A stretch of DNA of 44,630 nt from Actinomycetota bacterium (GTDB lineage Bacteria; Actinomycetota; Acidimicrobiia; Acidimicrobiales; Ilumatobacteraceae). Numbering within the stretch: position 1 is the first letter of the stretch; each line of letters opens with the position of its first letter. The notes beneath the pieces are model-generated. The model was not told the DNA's origin. It searched no databases and worked only from the letters and a program-made list of their open reading frames with translations. The position numbers were made by a program, and so were the translations under genes. The stretch is from positions 1 through 44,630 of the forward strand of contig RGGX01000001.1 in NCBI GenBank assembly GCA_010024485.1, read 5' to 3'. Shown piece after piece: positions 24,164-32,118 of the stretch.

Positions 24164-26233
24164 ATGGTCGCGGTGGCTGCTGAGCGGGGAGGAGCGTCGC
24201 CGACCCCCGAGTCGCCCGCCGACGAGATCGCCCGACTGCGCGAGTCCGTCGCCCATCACAATCGCCTCTACCACGAGCTCGATTCCCCCGAGCTCCCCGA
24301 CGTCGAGTTCGACCTGCTCGTTCGGCGCCTGCGCGAGCTCGAAGAGCAGCACCCCGACCTCGCCGGCGGCCAGTCACCGACGTCGACGGTCGGCGGCGTG
24401 GCCTCGGCCACGTTCGCGCCGATCGAGCACGCCGTCCCGATGATGAGCCTCGACAACGCCATGGACGAGCCAGAGTTGCGTGCCTGGGGTGAGCGACTCG
24501 AGCGCGGGCTCGACGGCGCCGATGCGCGGCTCGTGTGCGAACTCAAGATCGACGGTCTGGCCATGAGTCTCCGCTACGAGCGCGGCGAGTTGGTGTACGC
24601 CGCCACCCGCGGTGACGGGCGCGTCGGCGAGGATGTCACCGCCAACGTCCGCACGATCGCTGACGTGCCCCATCGGCTGCCCTCCGGAGCCCCCGAGGTG
24701 ATCGAGATCCGCGGCGAGATCTACATGCCGGTCTCGGTGTTCGACGAGCTCAACCGGGAGGCGACCGAGGCGGGTGAGCGACTGCTCGTCAACCCCCGCA
24801 ACGCGGCCGCGGGTTCGCTCCGCCAGAAGGACCCGTCGGTCACCGCGCGGCGTCGACTGTCGATGTGGGCCTACCAACTCGGTGAGGTGGTGGGAGGGCC
24901 CACCGTCGACTCCCATCGCGCCGCCCTCGATCTCATCGCGTCGCTCGGTCTTCCCGTGAACCCCGAGGTGCGGGTGGTGGACGGACTCGAGGAGGTCGTC
25001 TCGCTCTGTCGTCACTGGCAGGAGCACCGCCACGATCTCGACTACGACATCGACGGTGTCGTGGTGAAGGTCGACGACCTCGCGCAGCGCGTCCAGCTTG
25101 GTCACACCGCGCGGGCGCCCCGTTGGGCGATCGCGTTCAAGTTCCCGCCAGAGGAGCGCACCACCCGTCTCCTCGACATCCAGGTCTCGGTCGGCCGCAC
25201 CGGTCGCACCACACCGTTCGCCGTATTGGAGCCGGTGTTTGTCGGCGGCTCCACGGTCACCATGGCGACGCTCCACAACCAGGACCAGGTCCGCCTGAAA
25301 GACGTCCGTCCGGGCGACCTCGTCGTGGTCCGCAAGGCCGGCGATGTCATTCCCGAGGTGGTCGGCCCGGTGCTCTCCGAGCGTCCGGGCGGTCTCGCCG
25401 AGTGGGAGTTCCCCTCCCTCTGCCCGTGCCCGGTCGGCAGTCAACTCGAACGGGCCGAGGGTGAGGCCGACACCCGATGTGTCGAGGCCACCTGTCCGTT
25501 CCAACGCGATCAGCGCATCATCTACTGGGCCTCGCGGGGGGCCATGGACATCGAGGGTCTCGGCGAGCGCACCGTCGCGCAGTTGACGGCCGCCGGACTC
25601 GCCGCCGATGTCGCCGATCTCTACACCCTCACGGCCGAATCCGTTGAAGGGCTCGACGGCTTCGCCCGGATCAGTGCCGAGAAGCTCGTCGCCGGCATCG
25701 ACGCCTCGCGAGGGCGCCCCGCGTGGCGAGTGCTCACCGGCTTCGGCATCAAGCATCTCGGCCCGACGGCCGCGCAGAGTCTCGCCGCTGAGCTCGGCGG
25801 GGTCCGCGAGGTGCTCGAGGCCTCCGAGGAGCGCCGTGCTGAGGTCTCGGGCGTCGGAGAGGTGATCTCGGCCTCGGTTTCCGAGTGGTGGTCACGCGAG
25901 GCGCATCGTGATCTCGTCGACCGGCTCGAGCGTCACGGCGTCGACCTCGGCGTGGCGGAGGGGTCGGTCGCATCCGACCTCGAGCCCACGCTCACCGGCC
26001 GGGCGGTCGTCGTGACCGGGACGGTGCCGGGTCACACCCGCGAGAGCGCGCAGGCCGCGATCGTCGCTCGGGGTGGCGCCTCGCCGGGCAGCGTCAGCGC
26101 CAAGACCTTCGCCCTCGTGGTCGGTGATGGGGCGGGGGCATCCAAACTCACCAAGGCCGAGAAGGTCGGGGTGCCCGTGGTGCCCGCCGACCGCTTCGAC
26201 GAACTGCTCGCCTCCGGCGAGATCCCGGGCTGA
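24164..26233 (+). CDS. ligA: NAD-dependent DNA ligase
   Basis: Essential replicative and repair ligase (689 aa). The Ia domain contains YHELDSPELPDVEFDLL; the AMP-accepting Lys128 lies in CELKIDGLAMSL. An OB fold follows, then the zinc-finger cysteines (CPCPVGS and TRCVEATCP), helix-hairpin-helix repeats (AMDIEGLGERTVAQL, ITGFGIKHLG-like) and a C-terminal BRCT domain (LTGRAVVVTGTV). All catalytic motifs are intact. ATG 24164 is chosen because TACACT lies 10 nt upstream; an in-frame GTG at 24155 would start only 1 nt after that hexamer. Confidence 0.97.
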   Translation: MVAVAAERGGASPTPESPADEIARLRESVAHHNRLYHELDSPELPDVEFDLLVRRLRELEEQHPDLAGGQSPTSTVGGVASATFAPIEHAVPMMSLDNAMDEPELRAWGERLERGLDGADARLVCELKIDGLAMSLRYERGELVYAATRGDGRVGEDVTANVRTIADVPHRLPSGAPEVIEIRGEIYMPVSVFDELNREATEAGERLLVNPRNAAAGSLRQKDPSVTARRRLSMWAYQLGEVVGGPTVDSHRAALDLIASLGLPVNPEVRVVDGLEEVVSLCRHWQEHRHDLDYDIDGVVVKVDDLAQRVQLGHTARAPRWAIAFKFPPEERTTRLLDIQVSVGRTGRTTPFAVLEPVFVGGSTVTMATLHNQDQVRLKDVRPGDLVVVRKAGDVIPEVVGPVLSERPGGLAEWEFPSLCPCPVGSQLERAEGEADTRCVEATCPFQRDQRIIYWASRGAMDIEGLGERTVAQLTAAGLAADVADLYTLTAESVEGLDGFARISAEKLVAGIDASRGRPAWRVLTGFGIKHLGPTAAQSLAAELGGVREVLEASEERRAEVSGVGEVISASVSEWWSREAHRDLVDRLERHGVDLGVAEGSVASDLEPTLTGRAVVVTGTVPGHTRESAQAAIVARGGASPGSVSAKTFALVVGDGAGASKLTKAEKVGVPVVPADRFDELLASGEIPG

Positions 26234-26239
26234 GCGGCG

Positions 26240-26767
26240 TCAGACCACCACGAACTGCCAGGTGAACGACCGGGCGCGCTGACGTCCCTCGTCCACCCTC
26301 CAGTGGATGACCTCGACGCGGTGGATGCCGGGGTCGAACCTCGGAACCGGTCCGTTCGACGAGGGCGTGTAGGTGAGCGTCGAGTTACCCGGCTCGAAGA
26401 CCGTCACCGGAGGGATCGACACCTGCTCTCCGGGCTCGACCGGGCTGGCCTGCACCTCCGACAGATCGACGGTCTCGATCTCGACACCGTCGATCACGAG
26501 CACGCCGGTGTATCCGGGGGCGAGATCGGCGAACACGTTCGTCTGGGCCAACGCCTGCTCGGCATCGGGGACCGGAGCCACGCTCTCGATCGTCGCCGGG
26601 AGGTCGCTGCGCTCCTCGCCGGTGACCGACACGAGGAATCCGCGGGCAACGAGCACCAGACCGACCGCGATCACGGCGCTCACGAGCAGCAGTGACGGGT
26701 CGATACGGCGGCGGGTCCGGGGCTCGACCATCACCTCGGCGGTCTCCTCATGGTCGTTGCCGCTCAC
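26240..26767 (-). CDS. single-pass membrane-anchored protein, unknown
   Basis: A 175-aa protein with a ~28-residue cytoplasmic N-terminus, one transmembrane helix (LLLVSAVIAVGLVLVARGFLV) and a ~125-residue outer domain rich in beta-strands ending VIHWRVDEGRQRARSFTWQFVVV. No family recognised. The GTG at 26767 has minus-strand CATGAT 6 nt upstream (A at position 2 and T at 6 conserved), so it is preferred over the upstream ATG at 26803. It is divergent from the PASTA pseudokinase gene, and both encode extracytoplasmic domains, which hints at a shared envelope role (inference). It converges on ligA with 6 bp between stops. Confidence 0.72.
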   Translation of the reverse strand: MSGNDHEETAEVMVEPRTRRRIDPSLLLVSAVIAVGLVLVARGFLVSVTGEERSDLPATIESVAPVPDAEQALAQTNVFADLAPGYTGVLVIDGVEIETVDLSEVQASPVEPGEQVSIPPVTVFEPGNSTLTYTPSSNGPVPRFDPGIHRVEVIHWRVDEGRQRARSFTWQFVVV

Positions 26768-26844
26768 CGGGCCATCATGCCCGAGGTTCGGGGAGGGACC
26801 CAACCGGAGCGCCCTCCCGACCCCAACGGCGATGAGTCGGCCGG

Positions 26845-26850
26845 TAGCGT
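26845..26850 (+). promoter_or_regulatory. -10 element of the PASTA pseudokinase gene
   Basis: TAGCGT matches TANNNT and lies 3 nt before GTG 26854 and 9 nt before GTG 26860. The predicted transcription start falls between the two, which leaves the start codon open. Confidence 0.45.
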
Positions 26851-26853
26851 CCT

Positions 26854-28800
26854 GTGGCCGTGGACCTCTCCTCGTTGCGCGGATCGGAGATCACCGATCG
26901 CTTCCACCTCACCGCGGTGGTGTCGGTGGGTACGACGGCCACCCTGATCGACGGTGTGGAGCGGTCCTCGGGCCGGGCGGTGACCGTCAGGGTGCTCGAT
27001 CCGGCGCTGTGCTCCGATCCCGACTTCGCAGGACGCTTCTCGGCCGCTCTCGAACCGGCCCGGGCCCTCGAACACCCGAACATCGCCGAGGTGCTCGCCA
27101 CCGGGATCGTGTCGACATCGCGGGGGGAGGCGGGATACGTCATCACCGAGGCGCTCACCGGCGGAAGCCTCCGCGACCTGCTCGACCGTGGCCGACTGCT
27201 CAGTCCCTCGCAGGCGCTCACCCTCGGCCTCGACATCTGCCGGGCGCTGCACCTCGCCCATTCCAGGGGTCTGGTCCACACCGAGTTGACCCCGTCGAAG
27301 ATCATGTTCGGCGAGGAGGGCCGGGCCCGACTCGTCGACCTCGGACTCGCCGATCTGCTCGGGCGGAGCGCCTGGCGCGAACCCTCCTCACTCGACAACC
27401 ACGTCGTGCGCTACTCGGCGCCCGAGCAGGCCCTCGGTCGTGTGCCGGCCCCGGCGATCGACATCTACGCGCTCGGCCTCGTGCTCGTGGAGGCGGTCAC
27501 CGGATCGGTGCCCTTCGACGCCGGGTCGACGGTGGCCACGCTCGCCCAGCGGGTGGATCGCCTCATGCCGGCGTCGGCTGATCTCGGCCCGCTCGCCGCC
27601 GTGCTCGAGCACGCGGCCCGGCCCGAGGCCGATGAGCGGTGGACGGCGGAGGAGTTCCACCACGCGCTGGTGGCGCTCGCCCCGCGCCTCCCTCGACCCG
27701 AGGCCCTGCCGCTCGCGACCCGGACGATCGCGGGTCGCATGACGGCAGAGATCGCGGCGGCCGAACCCTCGCGGGGTCGGTCCGCACCGGACCCTTCGGA
27801 CAGCGGTGTTACCGGTGCCTCATCGCATGACTCCAGCACCGGTTCGGCCACCGATGCCGACGCGGTCGCCGAGGCACCGCGCGGGCGGCGCCGACCCCCG
27901 TGGCTCCTCCCGCTCGCCTCGGGCTCGACGGTGGTCCTCGCGGCCCTCCTGGTGCGTCTGCTCCTGGTGACGCCGATCCATGTGGTGCCCGACCTGAGAG
28001 GGGTGAGCGAGGCCGAGGCCGTCAACACGATCACGCCGTTCGGATGGGTGACCGAGCGGCTCCTGGACCGCAGCGATGAGGTCCCGACCCCGGGGGGCAT
28101 CATCTCCACCTCGCCGGCCGCCGGGGCGGAACTGGCCGAGGGCGAGCCCTTCATCTACGTGGTGAGCGAGGGTCCGACCCTGCGCGCTGTGCCCGACACC
28201 ACCGGTTCCCTCGTCACCGATGCCGAGGCCGCGCTCGCCACCATCGGCCTGACCTCCTTCGTCGAGCCGGTGCACGATGAGTCGGTGCCGGTCGATCTGG
28301 TGGTCGACTGGGTCGCCACCGACGATCCGACGGTGGTCGCGGGCACTCCGGTCGAACCGGGGACCGCCGTCACCCTCCGGGTGTCGATCGGTCCGGCCCC
28401 GCGGACGGTGCCGGACCTGAGCGGCCTGCTGGCGGGACCCGCCCGCGCCCGTCTCGTCGACCTCGGTCTGGTCTTCGCGGAGGTCGAGGGGGACTTCGAT
28501 GATGAGGTGGAGGCCGGGGTGATCGTCTCCCAGGTCCCCGAGGCGGGGGATCCCGTCGAGCGGGGCACGACGGTCACGGTGACCGTGTCGCGGGGACCCG
28601 ATGTGGTCGTGTTCCCGACCCTCGCCGAGGGCGTGATCTTCGCCGATGCCCGAGCCACGCTGATCGAGGCGGGGTTCGAGGTCGAGCTAGTGCTCGGCGC
28701 TGTCGATGCCATCGTCTCCGAGGTGCTCATCGACGGTGTGCCCCCGGAGGAGGACGGGGTCTACCCGCGCGGTACCCGGGTCGACATCGTCGCGGTCTGA
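26854..28800 (+). CDS. PASTA-domain pseudokinase (degenerate PknB-like)
   Basis: Membrane protein of 648 aa in PknB order: kinase-like domain (~10-280), Ser/Ala-rich linker, one transmembrane helix (~349-372) and four outer PASTA repeats (~376-440, 443-513, 516-581, 583-648), which bind peptidoglycan or lipid II in relatives. The kinase domain is degenerate: the glycine-rich loop reads AVVSVGTT, the VAIK lysine is Arg46, the HRD aspartate is lost (His142-Thr-Glu144) and the following KPxN is TPSK; the metal DFG survives as DLG (162-164), as do APE (189-191) and Asp203. Phosphotransfer is therefore unlikely. A scaffold or sensor role in cell-wall control is inferred. The start is GTG 26854 or 26860. 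Confidence 0.88.
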   Translation: MAVDLSSLRGSEITDRFHLTAVVSVGTTATLIDGVERSSGRAVTVRVLDPALCSDPDFAGRFSAALEPARALEHPNIAEVLATGIVSTSRGEAGYVITEALTGGSLRDLLDRGRLLSPSQALTLGLDICRALHLAHSRGLVHTELTPSKIMFGEEGRARLVDLGLADLLGRSAWREPSSLDNHVVRYSAPEQALGRVPAPAIDIYALGLVLVEAVTGSVPFDAGSTVATLAQRVDRLMPASADLGPLAAVLEHAARPEADERWTAEEFHHALVALAPRLPRPEALPLATRTIAGRMTAEIAAAEPSRGRSAPDPSDSGVTGASSHDSSTGSATDADAVAEAPRGRRRPPWLLPLASGSTVVLAALLVRLLLVTPIHVVPDLRGVSEAEAVNTITPFGWVTERLLDRSDEVPTPGGIISTSPAAGAELAEGEPFIYVVSEGPTLRAVPDTTGSLVTDAEAALATIGLTSFVEPVHDESVPVDLVVDWVATDDPTVVAGTPVEPGTAVTLRVSIGPAPRTVPDLSGLLAGPARARLVDLGLVFAEVEGDFDDEVEAGVIVSQVPEAGDPVERGTTVTVTVSRGPDVVVFPTLAEGVIFADARATLIEAGFEVELVLGAVDAIVSEVLIDGVPPEEDGVYPRGTRVDIVAV

Positions 28801-28850
28801 TCGAGGCTGCGCGCCCGACGTCGGCTGCGGCCGTGGCCAGGTGCCGTCAC

Positions 28851-28856
28851 TACGGT
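28851..28856 (+). promoter_or_regulatory. leaderless -10 element of the SDR gene
   Basis: TACGGT ends 7 nt before ATG 28864; the same hexamer and spacing occur at 3718-3723 and, on the minus strand, at 19930-19935. Confidence 0.6.
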
Positions 28857-28863
28857 GGACGCC

Positions 28864-29730
28864 ATGGGAACCCTCGACGGCCGTGTCGTCGTCGTCACCG
28901 GCGCCGGTCGAGGGCTCGGTCGGTCGCACGCCCTCCTGTTGGCCGCTGAGGGGGCGCGGGTGGTGGTGAACGACCTGGGCACCACGACCGACGGCGCGGG
29001 AGCCGAGGGGGATCCCGCCGATGAGGTGGTCGCCGAGATCGTCGCCGCCGGCGGGTCCGCGGTCGCGAACCGCGACGACGTGGCCGACTGGGATGGCGCT
29101 CGTGCGCTGGTCGCGTGCGCGATCGAGCAGTTCGGTGACCTGGACGCGGTGGTCAACAACGCCGGCTTCCTCCGCGATCGCGCCATCGTCTCGATGGACG
29201 AGGAGGACTTCGACTCGGTGGTGCGGGTCCACCTGAAGGGCCACTTCGCCATGACCCACTTCGCCGCGCTGCACTGGCGCGAGCGGCACCACGCCGGGGA
29301 GCGCCGAGCTCGAGCGCTGGTCCACACCGCCTCCACCTCGGGTCTCTTCGCCAATCCGGGCCAGTCGAACTACGGCGCGGCGAAGTCGGGTATCGCGACA
29401 CTCAGCCAGATCGCCGCCCAGGAGCTCGCTCGCTACGGGGTGGTGTCGAACTGCATCCTCCCCGGGGCCAGGACCCGTCTCACGCTCGCCAGTCCGGGAC
29501 TGCCCGAGTTGATGGAGGCTCCCGACGGTGCCTTCGACACCTGGGACCCGGGCAACGCCTCACCCCTCGTCGCCTATCTGGTGGGGGAGCGATGCCGCTT
29601 CACGGGGGAGACCTTCTCGGTGATCGGCGGTCTCGTGCAGCGCATGCTGCCCTGGACGGTGGGTGAGTCGGTCGACTCGGCGACCGGTTGGACCGCGGCG
29701 TCGTTGGCCGAGTCGCTCGAGTCGCTCTGA
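28864..29730 (+). CDS. SDR family 3-hydroxyacyl-CoA dehydrogenase-like protein
   Basis: NAD(P)-dependent SDR of 288 aa: TGAGRGLG cofactor loop, NNAGFLRD, an active-site TASTSGLFANPGQSNYGAAKSG with Tyr-x-x-x-Lys. The insertion after the cofactor loop (VVVNDLGTTTDGAGAEGDPADEVVAEI) is characteristic of the dehydrogenase domain of peroxisomal multifunctional enzyme 2 / 17-beta-HSD4, which oxidises 3-hydroxyacyl-CoA. The adjacent convergent SCP2 gene (3 bp between stops) strengthens this, because MFE-2 fuses the same dehydrogenase with hydratase and SCP2 domains. ATG 28864 has TACGGT 7 nt upstream; the ORF also opens 9 bp earlier. Confidence 0.92.
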   Translation: MGTLDGRVVVVTGAGRGLGRSHALLLAAEGARVVVNDLGTTTDGAGAEGDPADEVVAEIVAAGGSAVANRDDVADWDGARALVACAIEQFGDLDAVVNNAGFLRDRAIVSMDEEDFDSVVRVHLKGHFAMTHFAALHWRERHHAGERRARALVHTASTSGLFANPGQSNYGAAKSGIATLSQIAAQELARYGVVSNCILPGARTRLTLASPGLPELMEAPDGAFDTWDPGNASPLVAYLVGERCRFTGETFSVIGGLVQRMLPWTVGESVDSATGWTAASLAESLESL

Positions 29731-29733
29731 TCC

Positions 29734-30141
29734 TCAGTCGGTGATCGCCTCGAGGGCGGCGGCGATCTCCTCGCCGAGCTCGAGGTCGGCGGGACCGGCC
29801 TGGAGGGCCATGACGCGGACGACGTCGCCCTCCACCTGGATCTTGCCCGACATGAAGGCCTGCATGGCGGCGGCGGGATCGCGGGCCACCAGCAGCAGCC
29901 GGGCGGTCTCGTGATCGACGGTCACCGTCGCGTCGGGCGCGTCGACGTGGCCGAGGTCGACATCGAGGCTCCCGGAGCAGGTGTCGAGGTGTGCCTCGAT
30001 GACGGAACCGTCGGGTCCGTCGGTGACCACCAGGTTGACCTGCACATCGGCGACGGGAACCGGGAGCCGGTCGGCGAACGACTCGCGGACGGCGCGGGCG
30101 GCCTCGATCCACTCGTCGGAGAGGAACGGATGAGACGGCAC
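29734..30141 (-). CDS. SCP2 sterol-carrier domain protein
   Basis: A 135-aa stand-alone SCP2 domain: SLDVDLGHVDAPDATVTVDHETARLLLVARDPAAAMQAFMSGKIQVEGDVVRVMALQ contains the typical D-x-T-x-x-x-D-x-x-T pattern and the SGKIxVxGD turn. SCP2 folds bind fatty acyl-CoA, sterols or other lipids in the cytoplasm. GTG 30141 has minus-strand TACGAT 6 nt upstream, giving it its own leaderless promoter although it lies only 19 bp downstream of the MenC/NSAR-like gene. It is convergent with the SDR of the MFE-2 type next door. Confidence 0.88.
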   Translation of the reverse strand: MPSHPFLSDEWIEAARAVRESFADRLPVPVADVQVNLVVTDGPDGSVIEAHLDTCSGSLDVDLGHVDAPDATVTVDHETARLLLVARDPAAAMQAFMSGKIQVEGDVVRVMALQAGPADLELGEEIAAALEAITD

Positions 30142-30147
30142 GTCGTG

Positions 30148-30153
30148 ATCGTA
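30148..30153 (-). promoter_or_regulatory. leaderless -10 element of the SCP2 gene
   Basis: Minus-strand TACGAT matches TANNNT and ends 6 nt before GTG 30141. It lies in the short gap below the MenC/NSAR-like gene. Confidence 0.6.
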
Positions 30154-30160
30154 CCGGTGG

Positions 30161-31270
30161 TCAGTCGAGCAGTCTCGTCCGGTAGGTGACCCGTTCGAGT
30201 TCGTCCATGTCGAGTTCGAAGCCGAGCCCCGGGGCGTCGGGCACGGCGACGTGGCCGTCGACAACGGTGATGGGGTCCACCACGATGTCGCGGGCCCAGA
30301 AGCGCGACGAGGCGCTGATGTCACCCGGGAGGGTGAAGCCGTCGAGAGCGGCGAGCATCGCGTTCGCGGCGCGGCCGATCCCGGTCTCGAGCATGCCCCC
30401 GCACCACACCGGCACGTCAGCGGCGACGCACAGGTCGTGGATGCGTCGGCTCTCGAGGTAGCCGCCGACACGACCGGGCTTGATGTTGATGACCCCGGCG
30501 GCGCCGAGCTCGATCGCGTCAGCGGTGGTGCGGGCCGAGACGATGGACTCGTCGAGGCAGACCGGGGTGGTCGACGCGGCGGCGAGCCGGGCGTGGCCGA
30601 TGAGATCCTCCTCGGCCATCGGCTGCTCGATGAGCAGCAGGTCGAACTCGTCGAGGCGACAGAGGTGGTCGATGTCCTCGCGGCCGTAGGCGGTGTTGGC
30701 GTCGACCTGGAGCGCCATGTCGGGGCCGATGAGCTCGCGCACGGCGCGCACCGGTTCGATGTCCCAGTCCGGCTCGATCTTCAACTTGATGCGCGCGTAC
30801 CCCTCGTCCACGTACCCGCCGACCGCGGCGAGCAGCTCGTCGATCGTCGGGTGGATGCCGACGCTCACCCCGCTCGGGATCCGGTCGCGGGTGGCGCCGA
30901 GGTGGCGACGCAGGTCGGTGTCGTTGGCGCGGAGTTCGGCGTCGAGGGCTGCCATCTCGATCGCCGCCTTCGCCATGGGATGACCACGGAGCGGTTCAAG
31001 GATGTCGGCGATGTCGTCCGCGGTGATCTCGCCGGCGGCCCGCAGGCGGGGCCAGATGTGGTCCTCGAGGACGAGTTCCACACCGTCGACGAACTCGGGG
31101 GAGTAGACCGGCTCGCTCAGCGCGACGCACTCTCCCCAGCCCTCCTCGCCGTCGGCGCCGAACCATCGAAGCAGGAGGATGTCCCGGTCGGTCTGGCTGC
31201 CGAAGCTGGTGCGGAAGGGTGAGACGAGGTCCATCCGCACCCGGCGGAGCTCGAGGCGTGCGGGGCGCAT
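30161..31270 (-). CDS. o-succinylbenzoate synthase / N-succinylamino acid racemase (MenC family)
   Basis: Enolase-superfamily enzyme of 369 aa, MenC/NSAR type: N-terminal capping domain (VRMDLVSPFRTSFGSQTDRD), barrel lysines in ARIKLKIEP (Lys-x-Lys), metal ligands in LQVDANTAY, LLIEQPM and CLDESI, and the second catalytic Lys in GVINIKPGRVGG. OSBS (menaquinone pathway) and NSAR (N-succinyl-amino acid racemisation) activities coexist in this family and cannot be separated by sequence alone. Its ATG overlaps the GNAT stop by one base (TGATG), and this GNAT-NSAR pairing favours the racemase role; no other men gene is in the window. Confidence 0.9.
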   Translation of the reverse strand: MRPARLELRRVRMDLVSPFRTSFGSQTDRDILLLRWFGADGEEGWGECVALSEPVYSPEFVDGVELVLEDHIWPRLRAAGEITADDIADILEPLRGHPMAKAAIEMAALDAELRANDTDLRRHLGATRDRIPSGVSVGIHPTIDELLAAVGGYVDEGYARIKLKIEPDWDIEPVRAVRELIGPDMALQVDANTAYGREDIDHLCRLDEFDLLLIEQPMAEEDLIGHARLAAASTTPVCLDESIVSARTTADAIELGAAGVINIKPGRVGGYLESRRIHDLCVAADVPVWCGGMLETGIGRAANAMLAALDGFTLPGDISASSRFWARDIVVDPITVVDGHVAVPDAPGLGFELDMDELERVTYRTRLLD

Positions 31271-31989
31271 CAGATCGGGCGCTCGAGGATGTAGGAGCCC
31301 TCGCGGGTGAAGCCGGTGACCACCGCTCCCGCAGCGAGGGCATCGCCGAGTTCGCGGCGCACCCGGCGGCGCCACTCCTCGGCAGCGGCGGGATCCGTAC
31401 GGCGGAGCACGACGATGTCCTCAGGGGTGGCCACCTCGATGCGCTCGGTCGGCCCGGCCGGAGTCTCGGGCTCGACCGATGGGTCGACCGGCCAGGCGCA
31501 CAGGACGCGGTCGCTCTCATCGTCGGCGTTGACCGCGTCGGCCATCGATCCGTAGAAGTCGGGGAGGTAGTCGGTGGGACGGGCGCCGAGCACCTCGATG
31601 TTGAACCAGGCGTTGCGACGCACGATCGGGTCGAAGGTCCAGGTGACCCATTCGATCCCGTTCGCCGCGGCCCAGTCTCGCTGATGGCCCTTCATGGCGC
31701 GTCCGACCCCGGCGTGCTGCGCTCCGGGCAGGATGCCGGTGATGTGGCTGTGGAGCGCGGGGCGGCCCTCGTGGCGAGCGAGGAAGCCGAAGGAGGCGCC
31801 GACCATGTTGTCGGCGACGAAGGCGGCGGCGACGTAGCCGCCGGCGTGTTCGACGGCCCGCATGAGCTCCACGCTCACGATCACCTTGGTCGATCCCCAG
31901 ATCTGTCGGAGGACCTCGCTCACGGCGGTCATCTCCTCGATCGTGTGAGGACTGCGGATCTCGACTTCGTTGTCGTCACTTCCGTCCAC
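31270..31989 (-). CDS. GNAT-superfamily acyltransferase (NSAR-linked)
   Basis: A 239-aa GNAT-fold protein of the COG3375 type: IRSPHTIEEMTAVSEVLRQIWG at the start, then GASFGFLARHEGRPALHSHITGILPGAQHAGVGRAMKGHQRDWA with the acyl-CoA loop and WVTWTFDPIVRRNAWFNIEVLGARPTDYLPDFYG. Relatives beside NSAR genes in Geobacillus act as succinyl-CoA:D-amino acid N-succinyltransferases. GTG 31989 has minus-strand TAGGTT 6 nt upstream, so this is the first gene of a leaderless two-gene operon with the racemase. The desuccinylase expected for the full D-to-L pathway is not in the window. Confidence 0.87.
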   Translation of the reverse strand: MDGSDDNEVEIRSPHTIEEMTAVSEVLRQIWGSTKVIVSVELMRAVEHAGGYVAAAFVADNMVGASFGFLARHEGRPALHSHITGILPGAQHAGVGRAMKGHQRDWAAANGIEWVTWTFDPIVRRNAWFNIEVLGARPTDYLPDFYGSMADAVNADDESDRVLCAWPVDPSVEPETPAGPTERIEVATPEDIVVLRRTDPAAAEEWRRRVRRELGDALAAGAVVTGFTREGSYILERPI

Positions 31990-31995
31990 GGGGCA

Positions 31996-32001
31996 AACCT
32001 A
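31996..32001 (-). promoter_or_regulatory. leaderless -10 element of the GNAT-NSAR operon
   Basis: Minus-strand TAGGTT matches TANNNT and ends 6 nt before GTG 31989. Confidence 0.6.
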
Positions 32002-32074
32002 CTTCGCTGGACCGGTGGGCGGCCCAGCGACCGCTCGTCGTCGACCGCGGTCTGGACTTCTCGTCCAAAGGCCG

Positions 32075-32103
32075 CGCACCGGTTGGTACCGGTCGTCGGT
32101 GCG
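32075..32103. repeat. inverted repeat upstream of serA
   Basis: CGCACCG (32075-32081) and CGGTGCG (32097-32103) form a perfect 7-bp inverted repeat with centres 22 bp apart, two helical turns. It sits just before the likely -10 of serA, where an operator could lie; no regulator is identified. Confidence 0.3.
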
Positions 32104-32118
32104 GATAACGATGCGGTC

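Noticed and set aside
26854..27700. Active PknB Ser/Thr kinase
   Set aside because: VAIK Lys and HRD Asp are both missing, so the catalytic call is replaced by pseudokinase.
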